Below are positions 7,500 through 13,582 of a DNA stretch of 13,582 nt, piece by piece. Below the pieces are notes generated by a model, which did no database searches, was not told the DNA's origin, and saw only the letters and a list, made by a program, of their open reading frames with translations. Source of the DNA: Burkholderiales bacterium. Lineage in GTDB: Bacteria > Pseudomonadota > Gammaproteobacteria > Burkholderiales > Burkholderiaceae_C. A program made the position numbers and the translations under genes. The DNA lies in the NCBI GenBank assembly GCA_947462175.1, contig CANHOE010000030.1:1-13582 (forward strand). Direction: 5' to 3'. Position 1 is the first letter of the stretch. Every line of letters starts with the position of its first letter.

Positions 7500-8291
7500 T
7501 CAGAACGTCTTCGAGAGCGAAACGACGCCAGTGCCGTTGCTGATGTTGCGGGTCACGCCAGCCAAGCTGCGGTTCGTGTCGATGTAGCTCACTGCAGCCA
7601 CGAAACCGTTGCTGAAGCCATAGGTGAAGCCGATCTTCCAGTCGACCATGTCGTTTTCAATGGCGGTCTTGCCAATCTCGGTGACCCTGGCAGATCCTTT
7701 GAGCTTTTGGAAGCCAACGTGGGCGTTCACGCCGAAGCCGCTGCCCAGGTCATAGGCGCCCGACAGATCGACGTAATAGGAGCCGCCAGCGTTGCCGCCA
7801 CCAGGAAAGATCTGCTCAGCGTTGAAGAAGTCGCTCAGCGGGTAGTAGAACTTGGCGCTGACCGGGCCATAGCTGGTGCCGACATACAGCTCCGTGTTCT
7901 TGACCTTCGTTTGACCAGCGCGGCCGCTGCCTGGGTAGTAGTAGTAAATGGCGCCGACGTCGTACCCGATGTCGGAGATCGAGCCCTTGTAGCCGCCGTA
8001 GAAGTCCATCTCGATATTCGCGCCCTGGAAGAAGTCAGAGTCGATGTTCGAGTTCCAGTTGCCGATGTAGAAGCCCGAGCTGTGGGCCACATCGAAGCCG
8101 CCGGAGACGGCAGGCTGCTTGTTCGTCTGCGAGATGCCACGAAAACGGTAGTCGGAGGCCAACGACAGGTTGCCCGTGACGGTCCAGTCAGGTGTGGGGG
8201 CGGCGGCCGCAGGGGCGGCGCTTTGAGCTTGAGCCAGGGTGGTCACCGAAGTGATCAGTGCTGCAGCCAGTGCGATATGAGTTTTGTTCAT
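7500..8291 (-). CDS. TorF-family putative outer-membrane porin
   Basis: A predicted outer-membrane beta-barrel of the TorF family (TIGR02001, PF09694), 263 residues. A signal peptide covers about residues 1-22 (MNKTHIALAAALITSVTTLAQA), followed by an Ala/Pro linker and the family's opening GNLSLASDYRFRGISQTNKQ. Alternating amphipathic strands rich in Tyr, Gly and aromatic residues fill the rest, and the chain ends in Phe (SLSKTF), the usual signal for barrel assembly. I chose ATG 8291 over an upstream in-frame start at 8396: the signal peptide begins here, and the longer version would run through the predicted sigma-54 start point. No Shine-Dalgarno sequence is evident. It is the first gene of the operon with glnK (28 bases on) and amtB, and the sigma-54 promoter lies directly before it. 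The context suggests a role in getting ammonium or another nitrogen source across the outer membrane; this is inference, as the substrate is unproven. Confidence 0.9.
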   Translation of the reverse strand: MNKTHIALAAALITSVTTLAQAQSAAPAAAAPTPDWTVTGNLSLASDYRFRGISQTNKQPAVSGGFDVAHSSGFYIGNWNSNIDSDFFQGANIEMDFYGGYKGSISDIGYDVGAIYYYYPGSGRAGQTKVKNTELYVGTSYGPVSAKFYYPLSDFFNAEQIFPGGGNAGGSYYVDLSGAYDLGSGFGVNAHVGFQKLKGSARVTEIGKTAIENDMVDWKIGFTYGFSNGFVAAVSYIDTNRSLAGVTRNISNGTGVVSLSKTF

Positions 8292-8335
8292 GTTTGATAT
8301 TTGAGAGTGGAGGGGAGCCGTGCAAACAAGTGTTC

Positions 8336-8351
8336 TGCAGAAACCGTGCCC
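8336..8351 (-). promoter_or_regulatory. Sigma-54 (RpoN) -24/-12 promoter of torF-glnK-amtB
   Basis: The minus strand reads GGGCACGGTTTCTGCA. It differs from the TGGCACG-N4-TTGCA consensus at only two positions, and the essential GG and GC are separated by exactly 10 bases. The predicted start point is near 8325, giving a leader of about 34 bases before the torF ATG. Position, orientation and the nitrogen genes downstream all agree. Confidence 0.85.
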
Positions 8352-8434
8352 GCCCCCCACTAGCCCGAAATCACGAGCGAAACCCGCACTCGCCACAACA
8401 CGCCGCCCTTTTTACGGGCAGTTACATCGTCAAA

Positions 8435-8451
8435 TGCACGGTTATGGTGCG
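8435..8451. promoter_or_regulatory. NtrC-binding palindrome (enhancer)
   Basis: TGCAC-GGTTATG-GTGCG matches the NtrC site TGCAC-N7-GTGCA, with one mismatch in the last base. Its centre is about 118 bases upstream of the predicted sigma-54 start point, within the usual enhancer range. It also lies 52 bases before the comM start codon on the other strand. Only one full site was found; NtrC enhancers often come in pairs. Confidence 0.78.
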
Positions 8452-8503
8452 GTTTGGCGTCGCCCACTTCAGGGGGAATTCAACGCCCAGGCGAAATGCC
8501 ACC

Positions 8504-10045
8504 ATGGCCACCATGGCCCTTGCTCTCGTCCACAGCCGCGCCCTCGATGGCCTGCACGCCCCGCCGGTGACGGTTGAGGTTCACCTCGCAAATGGTCTGC
8601 CCAGCTTCACGCTGGTGGGTCTGGCCGACACCGAGGTGAAGGAAGCCCGCGAACGGGTCCGCGCCGCCCTGCAAAACAGTGCCTTGGAGTTCCCGCACAA
8701 CAAGCGCATCACCGTGAACCTCGCTCCGGCAGATCTGCCGAAGGAGTCAGGCCGCTTCGATCTGCCGATCGCGCTCGGCATCCTGGCGGCCAGTGGCCAG
8801 ATCGACCCGCAACGACTGGGGCAGACCGAGTACGCCGGCGAGTTGTCGCTGGCCGGTGATTTGCGGCCGGTGCGAGGCGCGATCGCGATGGCATTGGCGC
8901 TGCGGCGTGGCGGCTCGTTGCGCGCGCTGGTGCTGCCACAGGCGAGCGCGCAGGAGGCATCTTTGGTCCCAGGCCTTTGCGTGCACAGCGCTGGGCACCT
9001 GCTCGATGTGGTGCGCTCGCTGCTGCCGCGGGGAGCCGAGGGCGCCGTCGCCTTGCCTCTGGCTTGCGCACCGCGCGTCACACCAACGGAGTCGCCGCAA
9101 CGCACGATCGATCTGCGTGATGTGAAAGGACAGTCGGCCGCCAAACGAGCGCTGGAAGTGGCGGCTGCCGGTGGACACAGTGTGCTGATGAGCGGGCCAC
9201 CAGGCACGGGAAAATCGATGCTGGCGCAGTGCTTCGGCGGCCTGCTGCCCAGCCTGTCCGAGACCCAGGCGCTGGAATCGGCCGCGGTGATCAGCTTGAA
9301 CGGCCGCCCATTCGACGCCACGCAGTGGGCGAGGCGGCCCTACCGCAGCCCTCACCACACAGCGTCATCGGTGGCACTGGTCGGTGGCGGTTCTCCGCCA
9401 CGGCCGGGGGAAATTTCGCTTGCGCACGAGGGCGTGCTGTTCCTCGACGAGTTGCCCGAGTTTCCGAGGATGGCGTTGGAAGCGCTGCGCGAGCCGCTTG
9501 AAACGGGTCGCATCGTCATTTCCCGCGCAGCCCGCCAAGCCGAGTTCCCGGCGCGCTTCCAGTTGCTGGCTGCGATGAATCCGTGTCCTTGCGGACATCA
9601 CGGAAGCACCTTGAAGCCATGTTGCTGCTCGCCCGACACAGTCGGGCGGTACCAGGCTCGCATCAGTGGCCCGCTTCTCGACCGCATCGACTTGCAGGTG
9701 GAGGTACCCGCCATGGCCGCAGAAGCCCTGATGCAGTCGCCAGACGGCGAGCCCTCGGCCGTGGTTGCCACGCGTGTGGCCATCGCACAGCGCCTTCAGC
9801 AAGAGCGCCAGGGCTGTTTGAACGCGGCGCTGTGTGGCGATGCTCTGGAAGACCACTGCGCGCTGGACGAGGCCGCCTCGCGGTTTCTGGCAACGGCTGC
9901 GTCACGTCTTGCGTGGTCGGCGCGCAGTCACCACCGGGTTCTGCGCATGGCCCGCACGATCGCCGATCTGGCGGCGAGCAGGTCCATCTGCAGCGCGCAC
10001 CTGGCCGAAGCGATTCAGTATCGGCGGGTGCTGGCCGCACGCTGA
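8504..10045 (+). CDS. comM: ComM/YifB AAA+ ATPase (Mg-chelatase-like helicase)
   Basis: Hexameric AAA+ helicase that promotes branch migration of incoming DNA during natural transformation, known from ComM of Haemophilus and Vibrio. From the ATG at 8504 the protein is 513 residues, near the usual 506. The N-terminal Lon-protease-like fold is seen in ALALVHSRALDGLHAPPVTV and the conserved NKRITVNLAPADLPKESGRFDLPIA. The Walker A motif GPPGTGKS is at 231-238 and the Walker B motif GVLFLDE at 310-316. A Cys cluster, NPCPCG (359-364) followed by PCCC (372-375), is typical of the family. ATG 8504 is preferred over ATG 8513 because AGGCGA lies 9 bases before it; an open frame continues upstream to 8258 but is not conserved in character. 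The gene is divergent from torF and converges on metH with a 40-base gap. Its presence does not by itself prove competence. Confidence 0.93.
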   Translation: MATMALALVHSRALDGLHAPPVTVEVHLANGLPSFTLVGLADTEVKEARERVRAALQNSALEFPHNKRITVNLAPADLPKESGRFDLPIALGILAASGQIDPQRLGQTEYAGELSLAGDLRPVRGAIAMALALRRGGSLRALVLPQASAQEASLVPGLCVHSAGHLLDVVRSLLPRGAEGAVALPLACAPRVTPTESPQRTIDLRDVKGQSAAKRALEVAAAGGHSVLMSGPPGTGKSMLAQCFGGLLPSLSETQALESAAVISLNGRPFDATQWARRPYRSPHHTASSVALVGGGSPPRPGEISLAHEGVLFLDELPEFPRMALEALREPLETGRIVISRAARQAEFPARFQLLAAMNPCPCGHHGSTLKPCCCSPDTVGRYQARISGPLLDRIDLQVEVPAMAAEALMQSPDGEPSAVVATRVAIAQRLQQERQGCLNAALCGDALEDHCALDEAASRFLATAASRLAWSARSHHRVLRMARTIADLAASRSICSAHLAEAIQYRRVLAAR

Positions 10046-10085
10046 GCGTGCTCGCTGCTTTCTCGCGGTCTGGGGCTACCGCTCG

Positions 10086-12866
10086 TTACATCAAAGCCGC
10101 CAGCGATCGGCGAACCTGCGCCGCGTCCTGACCGGTACGCCGCGCCCAGTCCTCGATCTGGTCGTCGCCGATCTTGCCGACATTGAAGTAAGCAGCCTCC
10201 GGGTGAGCGATGTAGAAGCCACTGACGCTGGCAGCCGGGTTCATCGCCCAGCTTTCGGTCAGGGTCATGTCGATGTCGGCACCTTGTAGCGCCTCGAACA
10301 TTGCCGCCTTCACGGTGTGATCCGGGCAGGCGGGGTACCCGGGGGCGGGGCGGATGCCGCGGTACTTCTCGCCGATGAGGTCGTTGGCGCTGAGGCCTTC
10401 GTCGGCCGTGTACCCCCAGAACTCCGTGCGGACACGCTGGTGCAGCCTCTCGGCAAAGGCTTCGGCCAGCCGATCGGCCAACGCCTTCAGCATGATGGCG
10501 CTGTAGTCGTCATGGTCATCGAGAAACTGCTTTTCCTTCTTTTCGGTGCCAATGCCTGAGGTCACCGCGAACAGGCCGATGTGGTCGGCCACGCCAGAGT
10601 CCTTCGGCGCAATGTAGTCAGCCAGGCAGCGGTTGGGCCGCATCGCACCATCGACCACCGGCCGCACCGTCTGCATCCGCAAGCCGCGCCAGGTGAACAG
10701 CACCTCGCTGCGTGTGTCGTCGGTGTAGATCTCGATGTCGTCGTCACCCACCGTGTTGGCAGGGTAAAGCCCGATCACGCCGTTGGCAGTGAGCCATCGG
10801 CCGTCGATCAGGCGCTTGAGCATGCGCTGGCCGTCGCTCAACACCCGCCTCGCCGATTCGCCGACGATGTCGTCGGTCAGGATGGCTGGATATGGCCCGG
10901 CCAGGTCCCAGGTCTGGAAGAACGGCGCCCAGTCGATGTAATTCGCCAGCTCGGCCAGGTCGTAATTGCGGAACACGCGACGGCCAGTGAACTTTGGCGT
11001 CGGCGCGGCGTAATGCGCCCAATCGACAGGCGTCTTGTTGGCGCGCGCCTCGGCCAGCGTCACCAAGGGCGTCGCCTTCTTGTTCGCGTGCTGCTCGCGC
11101 ACCTTGTCGTAATCGGATTTCAGCTCGGCGATGTAGGCCGCGGCCTTGTCGTCACTGAGCAGGTCACTGCACACGCTGACGCTGCGGCTCGCATCGGGCA
11201 CGTAGACCACCGGGCCCTCGTAGTGCGGCGAGATCTTCACCGCGGTGTGCACACGCGAGCAGGTGGCGCCCCCGATCAGCAGCGGGATCTTCTTGATGCG
11301 GAAGTAGTCGTCGCGCTGCATTTCGCCGGCGACGTACTGCATCTCTTCGAGGCTCGGCGTGATCAGCCCGGAGAGGCCAATGATGTCGGCGCCCTCGATC
11401 TTGGCGCGGGCCAGGATCTCGTGGCACGGCACCATCACGCCCATGTTCACGACTTCGAAGTTGTTGCACTGCAGGACCACGGTGACGATGTTCTTGCCGA
11501 TGTCGTGCACATCGCCCTTCACGGTGGCGATGATGATCTTGCCCTTGGCCTTGGCCTCACCGCCCGCCTCCACCATCGCGAGCTTCTCGGCTTCGATGTA
11601 CGGAAGCAAGTGCGCCACGGCCTGCTTCATCACGCGGGCGCTCTTGACCACCTGAGGCAGGAACATCTTGCCCTGCCCGAACAGGTCGCCAACCACGTTC
11701 ATGCCGGCCATCAGCGGGCCTTCGATAACGTGCAGCGGCCGGCCGCCTTCGGCCAGGATGCGCTGATAGACCTCTTCGGTGTCTTCGGCGATGAAATCGT
11801 TGATGCCGTGCACCAGCGCGTGGGTCAAGCGTTCGTCGACTGGCTTGGCGCGCCAGGCGAACTTGGCGGACTCGTCCTTCGCGGCGCCCTTGGCCGATTC
11901 GGCGACTTCGATGAGTCGTTCGCCTGGGGTCAGCTGCGGCTCGCCGGGTTGGTAGACCGGCGTCCGGTTCAGAACCACGTCTTCGACTCGTTCTCGCAGC
12001 ACCGGCTCCAGGTCGTCGTAAACGCCAACCATGCCTGCATTGACGATGCCCATGTCCATGCCGGCCTGGATCGCGTGGTACAGGAACACCGTGTGGATGG
12101 CTTCGCGCACCGGTTCGTTACCGCGGAAACTGAAGCTGACGTTGCTGACACCGCCGCTGACCTTGGCGCCTGGCAGATGCCGCTTGATCCAGCGCGTGGC
12201 GTTGATGAAGTCGACCGCGTAGTTGTCGTGTTCCTCGATGCCAGTCGCAATCGCGAAGATGTTCGGGTCGAAGATGATGTCTTCGGGTGGGAAACCGACC
12301 TCGTCAACGAGAACCCTGTACGCGCGCTCGCAAATCTGGATCTTGCGCTCGTAGGTGTCGGCCTGGCCCTTTTCGTCGAACGCCATCACCACCGCCGCCG
12401 CACCGTAGCGCCGCACCAGCGTCGCCTGGTGCTTGAATTGTTCGATACCCTCTTTCAGCGAGATCGAGTTGACGATGCCCTTGCCCTGGATGCACTTCAG
12501 GCCGGCTTCGATCACGCTCCACTTCGAGCTGTCGATCATGATCGGCACGCGAGCGATCTCGGGTTCGCTCGCAATCAGATTCAGGAAGCGCACCATCGCC
12601 GCCTGACTGTCGAGCATGGCCTCGTCCATGTTGACGTCGATGATCTGTGCGCCGTTCTCGACCTGTTGGCGCGCGACAGCCAGCGCCTGTTCGAACTCGC
12701 CGTTCAAGATCATGCGGGCGAAGGCCTTCGAGCCGGTGACATTGGTGCGCTCGCCGATGTTGACGAACAGAGAGCCTTCGCCGATCAGCACCGGTTCGAG
12801 CCCGGAGAGCTTCATCGGGGAAACAGGCGCCGCACCGGCGCCGCTGGACAAGGTGGAATCAGTCAT
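10086..12866 (-). CDS. metH: Cobalamin-dependent methionine synthase, without the homocysteine domain
   Basis: Transfers a methyl group from 5-methyltetrahydrofolate through cobalamin to homocysteine, making methionine. The 926-residue product covers only the last three of the four MetH modules. The pterin-binding domain starts at FVNIGERTNVTGSKAF (about 33-49). The cobalamin module has the cap helices at about 340-440 and the His ligand in DVHDIG (His454). The AdoMet-binding reactivation domain occupies the C-terminus, with RPAPGYPACPDH and the closing GFYIAHPEAAYFNVG. E. coli MetH is 1227 residues, and the missing N-terminal part equals its zinc/homocysteine module. The split form is known in betaproteobacteria, but no partner gene is in this window. 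ATG 12866 is chosen; an in-frame GTG at 12899 is less likely. No clear Shine-Dalgarno is seen. An ATG at 12874 in another frame makes a four-codon ORF that ends over the start codon. Its leader carries an SAH riboswitch. Confidence 0.95.
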   Translation of the reverse strand: MTDSTLSSGAGAAPVSPMKLSGLEPVLIGEGSLFVNIGERTNVTGSKAFARMILNGEFEQALAVARQQVENGAQIIDVNMDEAMLDSQAAMVRFLNLIASEPEIARVPIMIDSSKWSVIEAGLKCIQGKGIVNSISLKEGIEQFKHQATLVRRYGAAAVVMAFDEKGQADTYERKIQICERAYRVLVDEVGFPPEDIIFDPNIFAIATGIEEHDNYAVDFINATRWIKRHLPGAKVSGGVSNVSFSFRGNEPVREAIHTVFLYHAIQAGMDMGIVNAGMVGVYDDLEPVLRERVEDVVLNRTPVYQPGEPQLTPGERLIEVAESAKGAAKDESAKFAWRAKPVDERLTHALVHGINDFIAEDTEEVYQRILAEGGRPLHVIEGPLMAGMNVVGDLFGQGKMFLPQVVKSARVMKQAVAHLLPYIEAEKLAMVEAGGEAKAKGKIIIATVKGDVHDIGKNIVTVVLQCNNFEVVNMGVMVPCHEILARAKIEGADIIGLSGLITPSLEEMQYVAGEMQRDDYFRIKKIPLLIGGATCSRVHTAVKISPHYEGPVVYVPDASRSVSVCSDLLSDDKAAAYIAELKSDYDKVREQHANKKATPLVTLAEARANKTPVDWAHYAAPTPKFTGRRVFRNYDLAELANYIDWAPFFQTWDLAGPYPAILTDDIVGESARRVLSDGQRMLKRLIDGRWLTANGVIGLYPANTVGDDDIEIYTDDTRSEVLFTWRGLRMQTVRPVVDGAMRPNRCLADYIAPKDSGVADHIGLFAVTSGIGTEKKEKQFLDDHDDYSAIMLKALADRLAEAFAERLHQRVRTEFWGYTADEGLSANDLIGEKYRGIRPAPGYPACPDHTVKAAMFEALQGADIDMTLTESWAMNPAASVSGFYIAHPEAAYFNVGKIGDDQIEDWARRTGQDAAQVRRSLAALM

Positions 12867-12911
12867 GGAGGCATCACTTGCTGGCCGCGCAATCACCACG
12901 GCCCGTGGGTC

Positions 12912-12997
12912 GGGTGAGCGCGGTTGACGACTGCCCTGCCCAAGCCTGGAAGCCCATGCGCCGGGTGACGGCGGGGCTCTCGCAGCGCTCCTTGGAC
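12912..12997 (-). promoter_or_regulatory. SAH riboswitch in the metH leader
   Basis: On the minus strand CCAAGGAGCGCTGCGA is followed by a hairpin, then CCAGGCTTGG and AACCGCGCTCA. These match the conserved blocks of the S-adenosylhomocysteine riboswitch. P1 pairs CCAAG (12991-12995) with CTTGG (12940-12944). P2 pairs GAGCCC (12974-12979) with GGGCTT (12950-12955). The pseudoknot pairs GAGCGC (12985-12990) with GCGCTC (12916-12921). In the known class SAH turns expression on; metH, ahcY and metF are its usual targets, since methionine synthase consumes the homocysteine made from SAH. The 3' edge is 45 bases from the metH start. The expression platform is not obvious; CCAC/GTGG around 12895-12907 may take part. 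Confidence 0.9.
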
Positions 12998-13004
12998 GGC
13001 CTCT

Positions 13005-13010
13005 ATTCTA
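13005..13010 (-). promoter_or_regulatory. Probable -10 box of the metH promoter
   Basis: Minus-strand TAGAAT fits the sigma-70 -10 consensus at five of six positions. Transcription would start near 12998, exactly at the 5' edge of the SAH riboswitch. No good -35 hexamer was found, so support comes mainly from this positional fit. Confidence 0.55.
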
Positions 13011-13098
13011 GGCGTGTGGCGCAGACCTCAGGCGGCCTGAAGTGCAGATGAAAGCGCCTTGCTCGAACCACTGCGCGAGCAGGCGGTTGACGCAAAAG

Positions 13099-13130
13099 AA
13101 AAAGGCCGACGCGTTGGCGTCGGCCTTTTT
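13099..13130 (-). terminator. Rho-independent terminator after the SWIB gene
   Basis: A 14-bp perfect hairpin (13099-13112 with 13117-13130; core GGCCGACGC/GCGTCGGCC) has a GTTG loop in the + strand. It is flanked by an A-rich run on the left and a T-run on the right, so it can act in both directions. On the minus strand it ends in T-rich DNA 43 bases beyond the SWIB gene stop and isolates that gene from metH. Confidence 0.9.
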
Positions 13131-13172
13131 GTTCACAGCGATCGCTCCGGCTTCATGCCATCGCGTGTCGCA

Positions 13173-13538
13173 TCACTTCAGGTGCGCGCTGACCAACTTG
13201 GTCATTTCAAACATCGTGACCTGAGGCTTCTTGAAGATTTCCTTCAACTTGGCATCGGCGTTGATGTTGGTCTTCTTGGTCGCGTCTTGCAGCTTGTGGG
13301 CCTTGATGTACTCCCACAGCTTCTTGGTCACCTCGGTGCGCGGCATCGGCGTGGAGCCGATGATGGCGGCCAGCTGCGGGCTCGGCGTCACCGCCTTCAT
13401 GAACGCCGCATTGGGTGAGCGCTTAGCGGCGGGCGCTGCAGCCTTCTTGGCCGCGGGCTTGGCCACCGCCTTCTTCACGGCTGCGGCTTTCTTTGCGGGT
13501 GCCGCTTTCTTGGCCGGAGCCTTCTTCGCAGTTGCCAT
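13173..13538 (-). CDS. SWIB/MDM2-domain protein with histone-H1-like tail
   Basis: A small basic protein of 121 residues. Residues 1-40 are an Ala/Lys/Pro tail with repeated KKA and PAKK units, like bacterial H1-type DNA-binding tails. Residues about 45-121 form a SWIB domain: SPQLAAIIGSTPMPRTEVTK, LWEYIKAHKLQDATKKTNIN, then LKEIFKKPQVTMFEMTKLVS. SWIB domains occur in eukaryotic chromatin remodellers and, in bacteria, in chlamydial proteins, topoisomerase tails and stand-alone proteins of Burkholderiales. The ATG at 13538 is chosen because GGAGAG lies 7 bases upstream; a TTG at 13556 is in frame but unnecessary. A role in nucleoid structure or transcription is likely but unproven. Its promoter would lie in the last 44 bases or beyond the window. 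Confidence 0.92.
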   Translation of the reverse strand: MATAKKAPAKKAAPAKKAAAVKKAVAKPAAKKAAAPAAKRSPNAAFMKAVTPSPQLAAIIGSTPMPRTEVTKKLWEYIKAHKLQDATKKTNINADAKLKEIFKKPQVTMFEMTKLVSAHLK

Positions 13539-13582
13539 GTCTGTTCTCTCCATCAAATAAGGGGTTGATGTGCCGGGCTGGC

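Noticed and set aside
8406..8419. Short GCCC/GGGC hairpin with a T-run between torF and comM
   Set aside because: Only 4 base pairs with the T-run inside the loop; it does not fit an intrinsic terminator.
8258..8503. Upstream extension of the comM frame
   Set aside because: The extra 82 residues run through the sigma-54 promoter and NtrC site of torF and precede the family's normal N-terminus; ATG 8504 has a better ribosome binding site.
10581..12917. Long + strand open frame opposite metH
   Set aside because: Same reason: it mirrors the metH frame, is low in hydrophobic order, and has no recognisable motif.
1..13582. Mobile element, CRISPR array, toxin-antitoxin or defence genes
   Set aside because: No transposase or integrase motif, no direct-repeat array, and no unexplained intact ORF cluster; essentially all coding space is taken by core metabolic and housekeeping genes.

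Overview
The window is a dense, high-GC stretch of ordinary bacterial chromosome with no mobile element, CRISPR array, tRNA or rRNA that I could find. Gene content and order (TorF-type porin, PII protein, ammonium channel, a proteobacterial-type glutamate-cysteine ligase, glutathione synthetase, and a methionine synthase lacking its homocysteine module) suggest a betaproteobacterium of the order Burkholderiales, perhaps of the Rubrivivax/Leptothrix type. The order-level call is an inference from protein style and synteny; the genus is a guess.

Left part (1-5392): the 3' portion of an RluA-type pseudouridine synthase gene (+) converges, with 4 bases between stop codons, on gshB. gshB, kup and gshA all lie on the minus strand, so transcription order is gshA, kup, gshB. 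The two glutathione-synthesis genes thus flank a potassium uptake transporter. Between gshA and kup is a 438-base gap with no intact gene; it holds what looks like a small membrane-protein ORF broken by a stop codon.

Middle part (5393-8503): a minus-strand nitrogen operon, torF-glnK-amtB, with gaps of 28 and 26 bases and a strong intrinsic terminator after amtB. Upstream of torF are a good sigma-54 (-24/-12) promoter and, about 118 bases upstream of the predicted start point, a palindrome matching the NtrC binding site. This is the expected architecture for nitrogen-limitation control. The same 212-base region carries the start of the divergent comM gene (+), a AAA+ helicase of natural transformation.

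Right part (8504-13582): comM converges on metH (-). The metH product begins at the pterin-binding domain and lacks the N-terminal zinc/homocysteine domain, which must be encoded elsewhere. Its leader contains a convincing S-adenosylhomocysteine (SAH) riboswitch placed just after a -10 box. Further upstream is an intrinsic terminator and a small basic SWIB-domain protein with a histone-H1-like Ala/Lys tail.

I see no wholly new system. The most useful observations are regulatory: the sigma-54/NtrC module and the SAH riboswitch. Next come the split methionine synthase without its partner nearby and the broken ORF between gshA and kup.
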